Source: Acidobacteriota bacterium (GTDB lineage Bacteria; Acidobacteriota; Blastocatellia; Pyrinomonadales; Pyrinomonadaceae). Taken from it: 64,000 nt of DNA. This document shows positions 43,642 through 52,979 of this stretch, one piece after another. Where the stretch lies: NCBI GenBank assembly GCA_016703965.1, contig JADJBB010000025.1, positions 1,007,501 through 1,071,500 of the forward strand, in the 5' to 3' direction. The translations under genes were made by a program, and so were the position numbers. The number at the start of each line of letters is the position of its first letter. Positions within the stretch are counted from its first letter, which is position 1. The notes under the pieces were generated by a model. It ran no database searches, had not been told where the DNA came from, and was given only the letters and a program-made list of their open reading frames with translations.

Positions 43642-44301
43642 TTACTTGAGAGGCTCTTGGATCTTTATTTTCGGATCATAAGTGTATATTGAGATATTGG
43701 TCTCGATCACCTTCCCCGAATTGATTAATCCCTTCTTAGTTTCTTCCTTGATTATAAGCCCGCTGCTGTCTAACGAAAATATGTACTCGTCAAATGACAG
43801 GCCTTCTGTATCTTTATTCGGGGAATATATATTTTTGTACGATGTGTAATGACGAAAGACTTTTATCTCCCTGCCATCAACCTTTTTCTTTTCAAGGTAA
43901 TACTTGTCTGAAACAATATTGGAAGGACCGCCGCTACCAGAGCCTCCAATACAATAACTTTCTACAATTTTCCACACTCCATCATCTTTTTTGCAGTATT
44001 TTATTTTTCCGATATCGATCTGTTCAACTCTCTGAACCTTACCATTAGCAGTGCGGATATTGGTGTAATGAACTTTGTCAGGTAGGACATATTCATATTG
44101 CCATTCATCCGTATCCGGCATCTCTTTATTATGTTTTGTCACGGTCTGATCAATTCGTCGAGTCAGTCCACGAGCTTTCTGTAAAGCCGTCCGCCAGGGA
44201 GTGAAGTATTCGTCCTTAGAAATCTCTTTCTCCTGAGCGAAACTAGTCGCGGCTAAGACTAAACTAAGTAGTACAAGATGTAGAACAAAAACCTTCCTCA
44301 T
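43642..44301 (-). CDS. Secreted protein of unknown function, AT-rich
   Basis: 219 residues from ATG 44301, which directly follows the valS stop. The signal peptide is RKVFVLHLVLLSLVLAATSFAQ. The mature part has many Lys, Tyr and Ile (WQYEYVLPDKVHYTNIRT, KIKYCKKDDGVWKIVESYC, IYTYDPKIKIQEPLK) and a Gly/Ser-rich loop (GGSGSGGPSN). Base composition and codon use are visibly richer in A and T than in neighbouring genes, a possible sign of transfer. The function is unknown. Confidence 0.65.
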   Translation of the reverse strand: MRKVFVLHLVLLSLVLAATSFAQEKEISKDEYFTPWRTALQKARGLTRRIDQTVTKHNKEMPDTDEWQYEYVLPDKVHYTNIRTANGKVQRVEQIDIGKIKYCKKDDGVWKIVESYCIGGSGSGGPSNIVSDKYYLEKKKVDGREIKVFRHYTSYKNIYSPNKDTEGLSFDEYIFSLDSSGLIIKEETKKGLINSGKVIETNISIYTYDPKIKIQEPLK

Positions 44302-44302
44302 A

Positions 44303-47137
44303 TTAATCAAGTGCCTCTAAATTATTCTTCAATGTGTGAGTTTGATGCTCTAGCTCTTCTGAGCGTTCGCGCAATTCGTCGACTTTTTCCGCTGGGGCTC
44401 GTTCGACAAAATTGGCGTTCGAGAGCTGGCCGTCGAGGCGTGTTTTTTCTTCTGTCAGCTTGGCGATCTGGTTCTGAAGGCGTGTGCGTTCGACGTCGAA
44501 GTCGATGAGGCCTTCGAGCGGCACGGCGAGGCGAGCGTCGGACGTGACGGCCTTTGCCGAGGCACGCGGAACGTCTAGTTCGGCAGCGATCACAAGCTTT
44601 TCGGCCTTCGCGAGCTTCAGGATCTGAGCGTCGTTCGCTTTCAGGACTTCCTGCATCGCCGCGTCGGCCGCGATATGAACCGTGAACTTGATCGCGGTCG
44701 AGATATTCATCTCGGCGCGAATATTCCGCACCTTTTTGATCACGTCGATGACCGCACTCATTTCCCTTTCCGCCGCATCATCGATCGCTGACGCATCGCC
44801 GGGAGGAAATTTCGCGAGCATGACGGTCGATTCTGCCTCGGAATATGCGGGATGATGCAGCTTGCTCGACGTTATCGGTAGCTTTTGCCACAATTCCTCT
44901 GTGAGATAAGGCATAAATGGATGCAAAAGCCGCAGCGACTGCTCGATGATAGCGACGATCCGATCCGTCGAGACCTGATCACCCGCGGTGATCTCATCCT
45001 TCTTCAGCTCAATGTACCAATCGCAGAAATCGTCCCAGAAAAAGTGATAAAGCAATGAAACCGCGGTGTGGAATTCGTACTTTGCGAGAGATTTATTAAC
45101 GTCGATCGACGTTTTATTCAAGCGCGAGATGATCCAGCGATCCGCAAGTGCCATCTTGTCAGAACCGCCTGCGTAAGCGGGCGGATCGGTGGCTGTCATT
45201 GTCTCAACGTTTGTTCCCCCCGCTAATGCAGGGGGTTGTGACACTAGGCTCGCGGTATCGCCGGCATTCATCAGGCAAAACCGCGTGGCGTTCCAGATCT
45301 TGTTGGCGAAGTTTCGATAGGTCTCGACGCCGATATCATTCCATTTAATATCCGCACCGGTTGCGATCGAGGCGAGATAGATTCGCGTCGCGTCAACGCC
45401 GAACTTATCGAACATCTCGATCGGATCGACGCCGTTATTACGCGATTTCGACATCGGCTTGCCGTCTTTGCCGAGAACCGTTCCCGTCACGATCACATCC
45501 TCAAATGCCTTTTGCCCGGTGAATTTCTTCGTGAGCATTATCATCCTCGAAACCCAGAGGAAGATAATGTCGCGGCCGGTGACGAGCACGTCCGTGGGGA
45601 GGAAAGTTTCGAGATCCGACGGAGCGCGGACACTCTTGTCCGCACGTCCAATATCAAATTGGTCTGGAGTGTCTTTGCTACTTTCCGAAGACGGGCGGAC
45701 AGGAGTGTCCGCACTCCCGCCGCCGGTCCAACCGAAAGTGCTAAATGCCCACAAACCGCTTGAAAACCAGGTGTCGAGAACATCGCTGTCCTGCTTTAAA
45801 GCCTTTCCGCCCGACTTTTCGACGGCCTCAGCCTCAGTACGGCCTACATAAACGTTTCCATCCCCGTCATACCACGCCGGGATTTGATGTCCCCACCAGA
45901 GTTGGCGCGAGATGGTCCAGTCTTTCAGATTTTCGAGCCACGCGGTGTAAACCTTTTCGTGCGGGACCTGCGGCGAGAAGTGCGGCACGCCTTCAGTTTT
46001 CATCAGATCGAGAGCGATGTCACGCATCTCGTCCATCTTCACGAACCACTGTTCTGAAAGGATCGGTTCGACAATGGTTTTGCAGCGTTCGCAAACGGGA
46101 AGCGTGATCTCGTAATCGTCGACCTTTTCGAGCAGGCCAAGTTCGTCAAACATCTCGACAACTTTTGCACGAGCGACGAAACGATCGAGGCCTTCGAATT
46201 CCGCGCCCGCCGCCGCGTTCATTTCGCCCGCGTCGTTCATTACAAGCAACTGCGGCAAATCGTGACGTTGGCCGATCTGATAGTCGTTTGGATCATGTGC
46301 CGGAGTGACCTTGACCGCACCGGTCCCGAATTCAGCTTCGACATATTCATCCGCGATTATCGGTATCTGACGGCCGGTCAGCGGCAGATCGATCATCTGG
46401 CCGACGAGATGTTTGTAACGCTCATCGCTGCCGTTAACTGCAACCGCTGTGTCGCCGAGCATCGTTTCCGGGCGAGTTGTCGCCACCGTGATCGTCTGAT
46501 CGGTTCCCGAGATCGGGTATTTCAAATACGTTAGTTTGCCGTCTTTCTTCGTCTCTTCCTTAACTTCGAGATCCGAAAGTACCGTCTTATCCTTCGGGCA
46601 CCAGTTAACGATACGCAGGCCGCGATAGATCCAGCCTTCATCGTAGAGCGTGCAGAAAACATTTCTCACCGCAAGCGACAGGTCTTCGTCCATCGTGAAC
46701 CGCTGCCGCGTCCAATCGACCGAAGCTCCCTCGCGACGCATTTGTTCGGTAATCGTATTTCCGTACTGTTCCTTCCACGCCCACGCTCGCTTGATGAATT
46801 CCTCGCGGCCGATGTCGGTTGGCTTTTTGTGCTCGTCTTTTTTGAGCTGTTCGACAACCTTTCGCTGGACGGAAATTCCGGCATGATCAGTTCCCGGTAG
46901 CCAAAGCGTGCGAAAGCCCTGCATGCGTTTCCAACGCGTCAGCACGTCCATGATCGTGTGCTGCAAGGCGTGGCCCATGTGCAGGCTGCCCGTGACGTTT
47001 GGCGGCGGGATGACGATCGAATACTTCGTCGCATTCGGATCCTGGTTGATCTCAGGTTTGAAAAAACCGCTTTCTTCCCAGCGTTTGTAGTGATTTTCTT
47101 CGGCCGATTTTGGATCGTAGGCCTTTGCGAGTTCCAT
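44303..47137 (-). CDS. valS: Valyl-tRNA synthetase with two repeat-derived inserts
   Basis: 944 residues. HMGH (53-56) and MSKS (562-565) are the class I signature motifs. The editing domain (about 200-340) has TTRPETMLGD and TPAHDPNDYQIG. The anticodon-binding helices follow DRWIISRLN, and the C-terminal coiled coil is intact (ERTRLQNQIAKLTEEK). Two extra segments interrupt conserved sequence: residues about 474-506 between GWT and LETF, and about 632-660 before LADRWI. Each matches a pair of palindromic repeats in DNA. It charges tRNA-Val and must be functional. Confidence 0.96.
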   Translation of the reverse strand: MELAKAYDPKSAEENHYKRWEESGFFKPEINQDPNATKYSIVIPPPNVTGSLHMGHALQHTIMDVLTRWKRMQGFRTLWLPGTDHAGISVQRKVVEQLKKDEHKKPTDIGREEFIKRAWAWKEQYGNTITEQMRREGASVDWTRQRFTMDEDLSLAVRNVFCTLYDEGWIYRGLRIVNWCPKDKTVLSDLEVKEETKKDGKLTYLKYPISGTDQTITVATTRPETMLGDTAVAVNGSDERYKHLVGQMIDLPLTGRQIPIIADEYVEAEFGTGAVKVTPAHDPNDYQIGQRHDLPQLLVMNDAGEMNAAAGAEFEGLDRFVARAKVVEMFDELGLLEKVDDYEITLPVCERCKTIVEPILSEQWFVKMDEMRDIALDLMKTEGVPHFSPQVPHEKVYTAWLENLKDWTISRQLWWGHQIPAWYDGDGNVYVGRTEAEAVEKSGGKALKQDSDVLDTWFSSGLWAFSTFGWTGGGSADTPVRPSSESSKDTPDQFDIGRADKSVRAPSDLETFLPTDVLVTGRDIIFLWVSRMIMLTKKFTGQKAFEDVIVTGTVLGKDGKPMSKSRNNGVDPIEMFDKFGVDATRIYLASIATGADIKWNDIGVETYRNFANKIWNATRFCLMNAGDTASLVSQPPALAGGTNVETMTATDPPAYAGGSDKMALADRWIISRLNKTSIDVNKSLAKYEFHTAVSLLYHFFWDDFCDWYIELKKDEITAGDQVSTDRIVAIIEQSLRLLHPFMPYLTEELWQKLPITSSKLHHPAYSEAESTVMLAKFPPGDASAIDDAAEREMSAVIDVIKKVRNIRAEMNISTAIKFTVHIAADAAMQEVLKANDAQILKLAKAEKLVIAAELDVPRASAKAVTSDARLAVPLEGLIDFDVERTRLQNQIAKLTEEKTRLDGQLSNANFVERAPAEKVDELRERSEELEHQTHTLKNNLEALD
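45158..45242. repeat. Inverted palindrome pair inside valS (PPAxAGG type)
   Basis: Two imperfect palindromes, CCGCCTGC-GTAA-GCGGGCGG (45165-45184) and CCCCCCGC-TAAT-GCAGGGGG (45216-45235), lie in mirrored orientation, as shown by the flanks GTCAGAACC and GGTTGTGAC. In valS they encode PPAYAGG and PPALAGG. Confidence 0.85.
45620..45718. repeat. Inverted palindrome pair inside valS (GCGGACA type)
   Basis: Units 45620-45649 and 45689-45718 are inverted copies, each with core GCGGACA-N4-TGTCCGC (45626-45643 and 45695-45712). The whole is 99 bp, 33 codons, and keeps the valS frame. The encoded insert reads SADTPVRPS ... GRADKSVRAPS. Confidence 0.9.
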
Positions 47138-47231
47138 AATTTGTTGTAAGCAAAACTATATTCTAAAACAAAAGCGGTTAGCTTTCATTTACGAGACGAA
47201 AACTAACCGCAAAAAACTATTTTGGGCCCGA

Positions 47232-48539
47232 TCAATCTTTCTTTTCGTGTTCGAGAGCTTCACGTATTAGCTTCTCAGCGATACGAGGAACTTCTTCTTT
47301 TGCAACTTCCCTGACGATGCTGTCCGACAGCCGTTCGATCACACGCTGAGCTACTCGTTCGATCAGTTCCGGCGAAAAATATTCCGGTTCGGGCTCGACG
47401 GCGGCGACGGGAGGCTGTTCGCCCGGCTCGTACGGGATCGTGTCGTGAATTGCAGGATCGACCTCATCCACTATTTTAGTTTCATCGTCGACATTAGCCT
47501 CAAGTTCGGCTGCTGGATGGCTGGGCTTTGTGAAATCAATATCTTCGAACAACTGTACGTCGTCGTCAGCCGGAGTTTTCGGCCGTTCCGGAGGCTCAAA
47601 ACTAAGAGTACCGAGAAGGTCGCTATCATGACCGATCTCGATCGTTTCCATGCTGCCGACATCGCTGGGCACCGTTTCAGATTCGCTAGCAGTCTCGGCG
47701 AGCCACAACATCTCTTCGTCTTCAGCAACGGCCTCAGCGATATTAGGTTCGGATGCTCCAATTTGTGAAGCATTATTTTCAGATTCGTCAAACGAAAACT
47801 TAGGTTCAAACGCAGGCTTTTCCTCTTCTTCGTCAGACGCGACCAGCGATTCGGGTGACCAGTCAAATTCCTTTATTTCTCCATTCGGTTGATCATCTTT
47901 GGAGATATCTGCAAAGCCGGGCTCAGACGAAGACGAAACGTGATTGGTTTCTATCATCTCGTCGTCCATTCCCGTATCGCCAAGCAGGTCATCAACGGTG
48001 TCGAGTTCACCCATCTCTGCCGTCTCCGCAAAGCTGCTGCGATAGAGGTCTTCGATATCATCAGATTCCGGTTGATCTGTTACGGGTACATCCTCACTGA
48101 ATTCATCTCCGAAGGTCGGAACGGGCGGTATCTCTTCATCAACTGCCGGCTTTGCTGCTTCGATTTCTCGACCCAGCATTTCCCAAACCCGCGCAACAAG
48201 GTCGCGAATTGAATGAAAAGGCTTTGTCAGAAATCCGTCGGCATTCACCCGTTCGGCTTCATCGTGATCGAAAGGTTCGAACGAACCAACAAGCAGCAGG
48301 ACAGGAATGTGTTTCGTCGCGTCGTCGGCCTTGATCATTTCACAGATCTGATAGCCGTTCGTACCGTCGAGCCCGACATCTACGAGGACAATGTCCGGCT
48401 GGATCTCGACAAACCTCTGCATTGCCGTCTCGGCATCGGCCACCGTTGAGACATCAATGCCCTCATCAGCAAACGTCAACTCGACGACCTTGCGGATCGT
48501 CACCGAATCATCAGCAAGCAGAAGCTTTGGTTTGGTCAC
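47232..48539 (-). CDS. Response regulator with long acidic linker and C-terminal helix
   Basis: 435 residues. Receiver domain 1-122: LLADDSVTIRK, phospho-acceptor in DIVLVDVGLDG, FLTKPF. A long acidic, disordered linker (about 130-375) is rich in Glu, Asp, Ser and Pro. The end is a conserved-looking amphipathic helix with RVAQRVIERLSDSIVREVAKEEVPRIAEKLIREAL. There is no DNA-binding or enzyme domain. The plan resembles polarity or motility regulators such as RomR/FrzS of myxobacteria, but orthology cannot be claimed. Confidence 0.8.
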   Translation of the reverse strand: MTKPKLLLADDSVTIRKVVELTFADEGIDVSTVADAETAMQRFVEIQPDIVLVDVGLDGTNGYQICEMIKADDATKHIPVLLLVGSFEPFDHDEAERVNADGFLTKPFHSIRDLVARVWEMLGREIEAAKPAVDEEIPPVPTFGDEFSEDVPVTDQPESDDIEDLYRSSFAETAEMGELDTVDDLLGDTGMDDEMIETNHVSSSSEPGFADISKDDQPNGEIKEFDWSPESLVASDEEEEKPAFEPKFSFDESENNASQIGASEPNIAEAVAEDEEMLWLAETASESETVPSDVGSMETIEIGHDSDLLGTLSFEPPERPKTPADDDVQLFEDIDFTKPSHPAAELEANVDDETKIVDEVDPAIHDTIPYEPGEQPPVAAVEPEPEYFSPELIERVAQRVIERLSDSIVREVAKEEVPRIAEKLIREALEHEKKD

Positions 48540-48575
48540 TTGGCTTTTATTCTCCCGGTAATCGGGTTGATTTTA

Positions 48576-49577
48576 TCAGACTTTACTATCGTTTTGCGAA
48601 CCCTTTACGAGTTCGCCCGCCAACTTGATCGCTGAAATCATACTAGACGCCTCAGCGATGCCTTTTCCAGCAATATCGAAGGCAGTACCGTGATCGACCG
48701 ACGTACGGATCACCTGCAATCCGAGCGTAACATTCACGCCCGTGCCAAACGAAAGCGACTTAACCGCGATCGTTGCCTGATCGTGGTAAAGAGCTATGAC
48801 AGCATCAAAATCCCCCTTGAATCCGCGTAAAAATATCGTATCGGGCGAATACGGCCCACTGGCCTCGATTCCCAAAATGTTCCGGCAATGCTCGATCGCC
48901 GGCGTGATCTCGGCAGCTTCTTCGCTGCCGAACATTCCGCCTTCGGATGCATGTGGATTGAGCCCGGCGACCGCGATCGACACCTTACGGCCAAGCAATT
49001 TGGACATTTCTCGGTCCGTAAATGCTATAAGGTCGATGAGACTGTCTTTTTTTATCAGATCGATCGCACGCAGGATCGGCAGGTGCGTTGAAAGCAGGAC
49101 GGTTCGCAAGCCTTCGGCAAAAAAACTCATGCGGAAGTCTTTCGTATCAGTTAAGTCAGCCAGAAACTCGGTATGGCCGGGAAAATCGTATCCGCCGAGA
49201 TGGATCGCCTTCTTGCTGATCGGAGCCGTACAGATCGCGTCGATCTTTCCATCACGCCAAAGTTTTACGGCGGCTTCGATATTTTCGGCGGAGGCTTTTC
49301 CGGTTAAGGCCGCGTCGATACCGATTGGGAATTTATCAGGCAAGTTATTGAGATCGAATACCTCGATCTTGTTCGCACTTTCATCACCAAATACGGTTAG
49401 CTTGAACGTCGACGCCAATTCATTCGCCGTCTTACGCAAAAAAGAGGCGTCGCCGATGATCACACATCGGCATGCCTCTTTTAGAGTTTTGTCTTCGAGA
49501 GCCTTTAGAACGATCTCCGGTCCGATCCCGGCGGCATCGCCCATTGTGATTCCGACGATGGGCACTTCTGAAATCAT
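48576..49577 (-). CDS. pdxA: 4-hydroxythreonine-4-phosphate dehydrogenase
   Basis: 333 residues. Seen: GITMGDAAGIGPEIVLKAL; the metal-binding histidines in FPGHTEFLAD, ALYHDQATIAVKSL and SVDHGTAFDIAGKG; AGLNPHASEGG near the middle. It oxidises 4-phosphohydroxy-L-threonine in DXP-dependent vitamin B6 synthesis. Other pdx genes are absent. It lies downstream of ftsZ by 38 bases on the same strand and may be read through from the dcw cluster. Confidence 0.96.
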   Translation of the reverse strand: MISEVPIVGITMGDAAGIGPEIVLKALEDKTLKEACRCVIIGDASFLRKTANELASTFKLTVFGDESANKIEVFDLNNLPDKFPIGIDAALTGKASAENIEAAVKLWRDGKIDAICTAPISKKAIHLGGYDFPGHTEFLADLTDTKDFRMSFFAEGLRTVLLSTHLPILRAIDLIKKDSLIDLIAFTDREMSKLLGRKVSIAVAGLNPHASEGGMFGSEEAAEITPAIEHCRNILGIEASGPYSPDTIFLRGFKGDFDAVIALYHDQATIAVKSLSFGTGVNVTLGLQVIRTSVDHGTAFDIAGKGIAEASSMISAIKLAGELVKGSQNDSKV

Positions 49578-49615
49578 CTAATTGGAATGCAGGCATGACG
49601 GCCCGCGTGTATTTG

Positions 49616-50755
49616 TTAATCCGCCTGACGACGCATGAACGTCGGAACATCCAAATTCTCAACCGGCTGCAGATCCGGCGGCAGCATGATATCTGACGGT
49701 TTCGGCGATGCTCCCGCCGCAACTGCGTGAGTATTCTGCATTCCCGGTTTTGGCAATTGCGATGCCAGGATCGAGTCAAACCCGGTGGCGATGACCGTGA
49801 TGCGGATCTCGTCACCCATGTCTTCCTTAATGACGCTTCCCCAGATGATGTCCGCGTTGTCGTCAGCCTCAGACTCGATCAGGCCGATCGCATCTTCGAC
49901 CTCGCTCAAGATCATGTCCGGACCGCCTGTAACATTGATAAGCGCGGCCTTCGCACCTTTGATCGAATTTTCTTCGAGAAGTTTGTAATCGAGGGCAGCA
50001 CGCATAGCTTTTGAAGCTGCATCTTCCCCGGTTCCCTCACCGATTCCCATCAGCGCGACGCCTTTGCCTTTCATGACAGTTGTTACGTCGGCAAAATCGA
50101 GATTGATGATTCCCGGCGTAATGATCAGATCGGTAATACCCCGAACTGCCTGCAGCAGCACGTCATCGGCCCGCTTAAAGGCGTCCATGATCGTGATCTT
50201 CTCTTCGACCTCGCGAAGCTTCGAATTCGGGATCGTGAGCAGTGTATCGACACATCCGCGAAGCTCCGCAAGGCCTTTCTCAGCCTGTGCCATGCGTTTC
50301 TTGCCTTCGACCGTGAACGGTTTGGTGACCACGGCAACGGTCAAAATACCCAATTCTATCGCAAGCGAAGCGACCACTGGCGCGGCACCGGTTCCCGTTC
50401 CGCCGCCAAGTCCGGCGGTCACAAAAACCATATCCGAACCTTCGAGTATGTCGAGAAGTTTTTCGGTGTCTTCCAGAGCTGCCTGGCGTCCGACCTCCGG
50501 ATTCGATCCTGCTCCGAGGCCGCGTGTCGAAGCGCTGCCGAGTTGGATCTTCATCGGAGCCTTCGAGGCGTTTAGAGCCTGAAGGTCAGTGTTCGCTACG
50601 ATGAACTCAACGCCCTTGATCCCGGCGTCGATCATCCGGTTTACGGCATTGCTCCCGCCGCCTCCGACGCCAATAACTTTGATACGAGCACCGGTGATCG
50701 GGGGCTCATCGATAAACATTTTCAGGGCGTTAGTAGTCATCTTAATATCATCCAT
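49616..50755 (-). CDS. ftsZ: Cell division GTPase FtsZ
   Basis: 379 residues. Seen: KVIGVGGGGSNAVNRMI at the start, the tubulin signature GGGTGTG (117-123), the T7 loop NLDFADVTTVM, and a C-terminal conserved peptide NLDVPTFMRR at the very end that would bind FtsA. It polymerises into the Z-ring. The linker is short (about 330-365). It is the last division gene of the cluster, separated from ftsA by 144 bases, which may carry its own promoter. Confidence 0.98.
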   Translation of the reverse strand: MDDIKMTTNALKMFIDEPPITGARIKVIGVGGGGSNAVNRMIDAGIKGVEFIVANTDLQALNASKAPMKIQLGSASTRGLGAGSNPEVGRQAALEDTEKLLDILEGSDMVFVTAGLGGGTGTGAAPVVASLAIELGILTVAVVTKPFTVEGKKRMAQAEKGLAELRGCVDTLLTIPNSKLREVEEKITIMDAFKRADDVLLQAVRGITDLIITPGIINLDFADVTTVMKGKGVALMGIGEGTGEDAASKAMRAALDYKLLEENSIKGAKAALINVTGGPDMILSEVEDAIGLIESEADDNADIIWGSVIKEDMGDEIRITVIATGFDSILASQLPKPGMQNTHAVAAGASPKPSDIMLPPDLQPVENLDVPTFMRRQAD

Positions 50756-50899
50756 TGCAATAAAATTCCCGGGTCCGGAAAGGCCAAATTCTACAACTTA
50801 ATTTGAATCGAGGCTAGTCGAGAAAATAACAAGATATTGTGCTATCGGGAGAGAAGAATACAACGATTAGCATAAAAAATCCAATCGCCAAATGCACAT

Positions 50900-52138
50900 T
50901 TATCGAAATTTATCTCTAAAGCTGCCGAACCATTCCGCAACCTTCTTTGCTGAAGATTTTCCGCCCGGTGAATTGCCGCGCATCTGCGTTTGCATCGACC
51001 TCAGAGCCAATCCGCACGCCGTCGCCCATTGCGGCCCCTGAACCTCTTCCGCGAGTCCGCCAAAGAACGATGGCTCGAGATATCCCGCTCGTGTGGGAGC
51101 ATCAAATATTTGTTCAGCGATCTCCGCAATGCCGCGAACCATTGCTCCGCCGCCTGTCAAGAATACACCGCCCGAGATCTGTGCCTTTGCCTTTGCCGCC
51201 TCGCGGGCAACGTGCTGAATGAGCTCGACTGCACGCGGCTGCATGATGTCGCAGAGTATCTCTTTCGAAAGCCCGCGTTTCTCGGTCCGTCCAAAAGGAA
51301 TGATCTCGATGATCTCCTGCCTTTCGTCTTCGTCGAGCAGGAATCCGGCGACACAGCCATAAGCCTGTTTTATCTTATTCGCCTCCGGGATCGAAACCCG
51401 CAAGCCCGTTGCAATATCCTTTGTGAACAACATACTCCCGAACGGAAACACCGCCGAATGCTGGACCGCTCCTCGGCCAAAGATCATCAGGCTTGTGATC
51501 TCCGCTCCCATATTCACGAGAGCACAGCCGTATTCTTTGTCATCGTCGGTTAACACACTCGCGGCCGCCGCAAGCGGTTCGAGAACTAGATTTTCGACAT
51601 CGACCCCAGCTCGTGTTACGGCTTTGATCAAATTTTGGCGTGCCGCACTTGGGCTCGTAACCACATGGACCAAAGCTTCGAGCCGAGAACCGTTCATTCC
51701 GATCGGCTCGGTAATTCCGTCCTGGCCGTCAACAATAAACTCCTGCGGCAAACGGCTGACAATCTCCCAACCCGGCGTCAGAGGCATCGCGCTAGCGGAA
51801 TCGATCGCCCGGTCGATGTCTTCGTCCGTTATTTCTTTGTCGGGCCCGGCGACAGCTACCACCCCGTTCTTGTTCTCTCCGCGAAGATGCTCGCCAGACA
51901 GGTTGATCGTCGCCGATCCGATATCGATCCCGCTCACGCGTTCTGCTTCGCCTATTGCTTTCCGAATCGCCTCCGCGACGGATTCGGTCGATGTGACGAC
52001 ACCCCGACGCAGTCCTTTGGATTCGGTCTCTCCGAGGCCGACGATGTTCATTCGGCCATCGGGCGAAGGTTCGCCGACGACACACCTCACTCGGCTCGTG
52101 CCGATATCTAGTCCAATTGCGTGTATCTCGCTGTTCAT
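50900..52138 (-). CDS. ftsA: Cell division protein FtsA
   Basis: 412 residues, actin-like fold. Seen: AIGLDIGTSRVRCVVGE (phosphate 1), TINLSGEHLRGENKNGVV (1C/SHS2 domain), CALVNMGAEITSLMIF (phosphate 2), GGVFLTGGGAMVRGI (adenosine), and an amphipathic end AKKVAEWFGSFRDKFR that would anchor to the membrane. It tethers FtsZ. It begins 3 bases after the ftsQ stop. Confidence 0.97.
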   Translation of the reverse strand: MNSEIHAIGLDIGTSRVRCVVGEPSPDGRMNIVGLGETESKGLRRGVVTSTESVAEAIRKAIGEAERVSGIDIGSATINLSGEHLRGENKNGVVAVAGPDKEITDEDIDRAIDSASAMPLTPGWEIVSRLPQEFIVDGQDGITEPIGMNGSRLEALVHVVTSPSAARQNLIKAVTRAGVDVENLVLEPLAAAASVLTDDDKEYGCALVNMGAEITSLMIFGRGAVQHSAVFPFGSMLFTKDIATGLRVSIPEANKIKQAYGCVAGFLLDEDERQEIIEIIPFGRTEKRGLSKEILCDIMQPRAVELIQHVAREAAKAKAQISGGVFLTGGGAMVRGIAEIAEQIFDAPTRAGYLEPSFFGGLAEEVQGPQWATACGLALRSMQTQMRGNSPGGKSSAKKVAEWFGSFRDKFR

Positions 52139-52141
52139 ATG

Positions 52142-52966
52142 CTAGAAATCCAAATATTGAATGATCGGATGAACGCCGCCGGAATCGACCGATTTGATCC
52201 TCGTTCCCTTTCCTGTAAGAGCTTCGATCGCCGTTTTCAGGCTCTTGCCCAAGCTGTCTCTCGCGAGCGACACGTTTATTGTGCGGCCCGAATCTTCAAC
52301 TACTGCGACCGGTTCGCGAAGATTCGCAAGGTTAAACTCCTTTACCCTCGCGGTCACGTCAAACTGCTTGCTCTCGTCGAGCATCTTTTTGTAGATCTTC
52401 AGCCTGGCGAGATTGTCGGGGCCGGCTTTTTCGGTCTTTGCCTCGTCCCAGCCATGTAAAACTATAGGAAAATCCTTTTCACTTGCTTTGACCGGGACAA
52501 GTACCACGCCTTCTGTATCGACGAGAAAGTTTCCTGAAGATAATTTCACGACCGCTGCCGGAACACGCTCGATCACGTTAACGCGAATCCCCGTCGGCAA
52601 ATTTCTCGATACCGACGCCGACTTAACGAACGGGAATTTCTCGATCTTGGCCTTGAGATCCGCAAGGTCGGCATTCCAAACGCCAGGCTTTTCGACCGAG
52701 GACGTGACGAGTTTCGCTATGTCATCTTTTGGAGTACGTTCGACGCCACGGATCTCGACGCTGCGCAAACTAAAAAATGACGATGCGGTAGCCGATTGAA
52801 AACCCGAAAAGCCCATGAATATAAGACCGCCGGCCAGCAAACTTAGAAGTATCAACGGCAGGACGTATTTACCGAGCCGCGGCGTGTTACCGGAACGCGA
52901 ACGGCTGCCTTTCACCCTTACGGATGAGGCACGAGACCTTGAAACTGTTTTCTTCTTTTTCGGCAT
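52142..52966 (-). CDS. ftsQ: Cell division protein FtsQ
   Basis: 274 residues. A basic, Ser/Arg-rich cytoplasmic tail (1-30) precedes a single membrane helix (YVLPLILLSLLAGGLIFMGF). The periplasmic POTRA domain follows: FFSLRSVEIRGVERTPKDDIAKLV, then PFVKSASVSRNLPTGIRVNVIERVPAAVV and NFLVDTEGVVL. It connects the divisome to FtsL/B/I. No ddl or murB precedes it, unlike the usual cluster. It begins 13 bases after the murC stop. Confidence 0.92.
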   Translation of the reverse strand: MPKKKKTVSRSRASSVRVKGSRSRSGNTPRLGKYVLPLILLSLLAGGLIFMGFSGFQSATASSFFSLRSVEIRGVERTPKDDIAKLVTSSVEKPGVWNADLADLKAKIEKFPFVKSASVSRNLPTGIRVNVIERVPAAVVKLSSGNFLVDTEGVVLVPVKASEKDFPIVLHGWDEAKTEKAGPDNLARLKIYKKMLDESKQFDVTARVKEFNLANLREPVAVVEDSGRTINVSLARDSLGKSLKTAIEALTGKGTRIKSVDSGGVHPIIQYLDF

Positions 52967-52979
52967 GTTTTTGTCGAAA

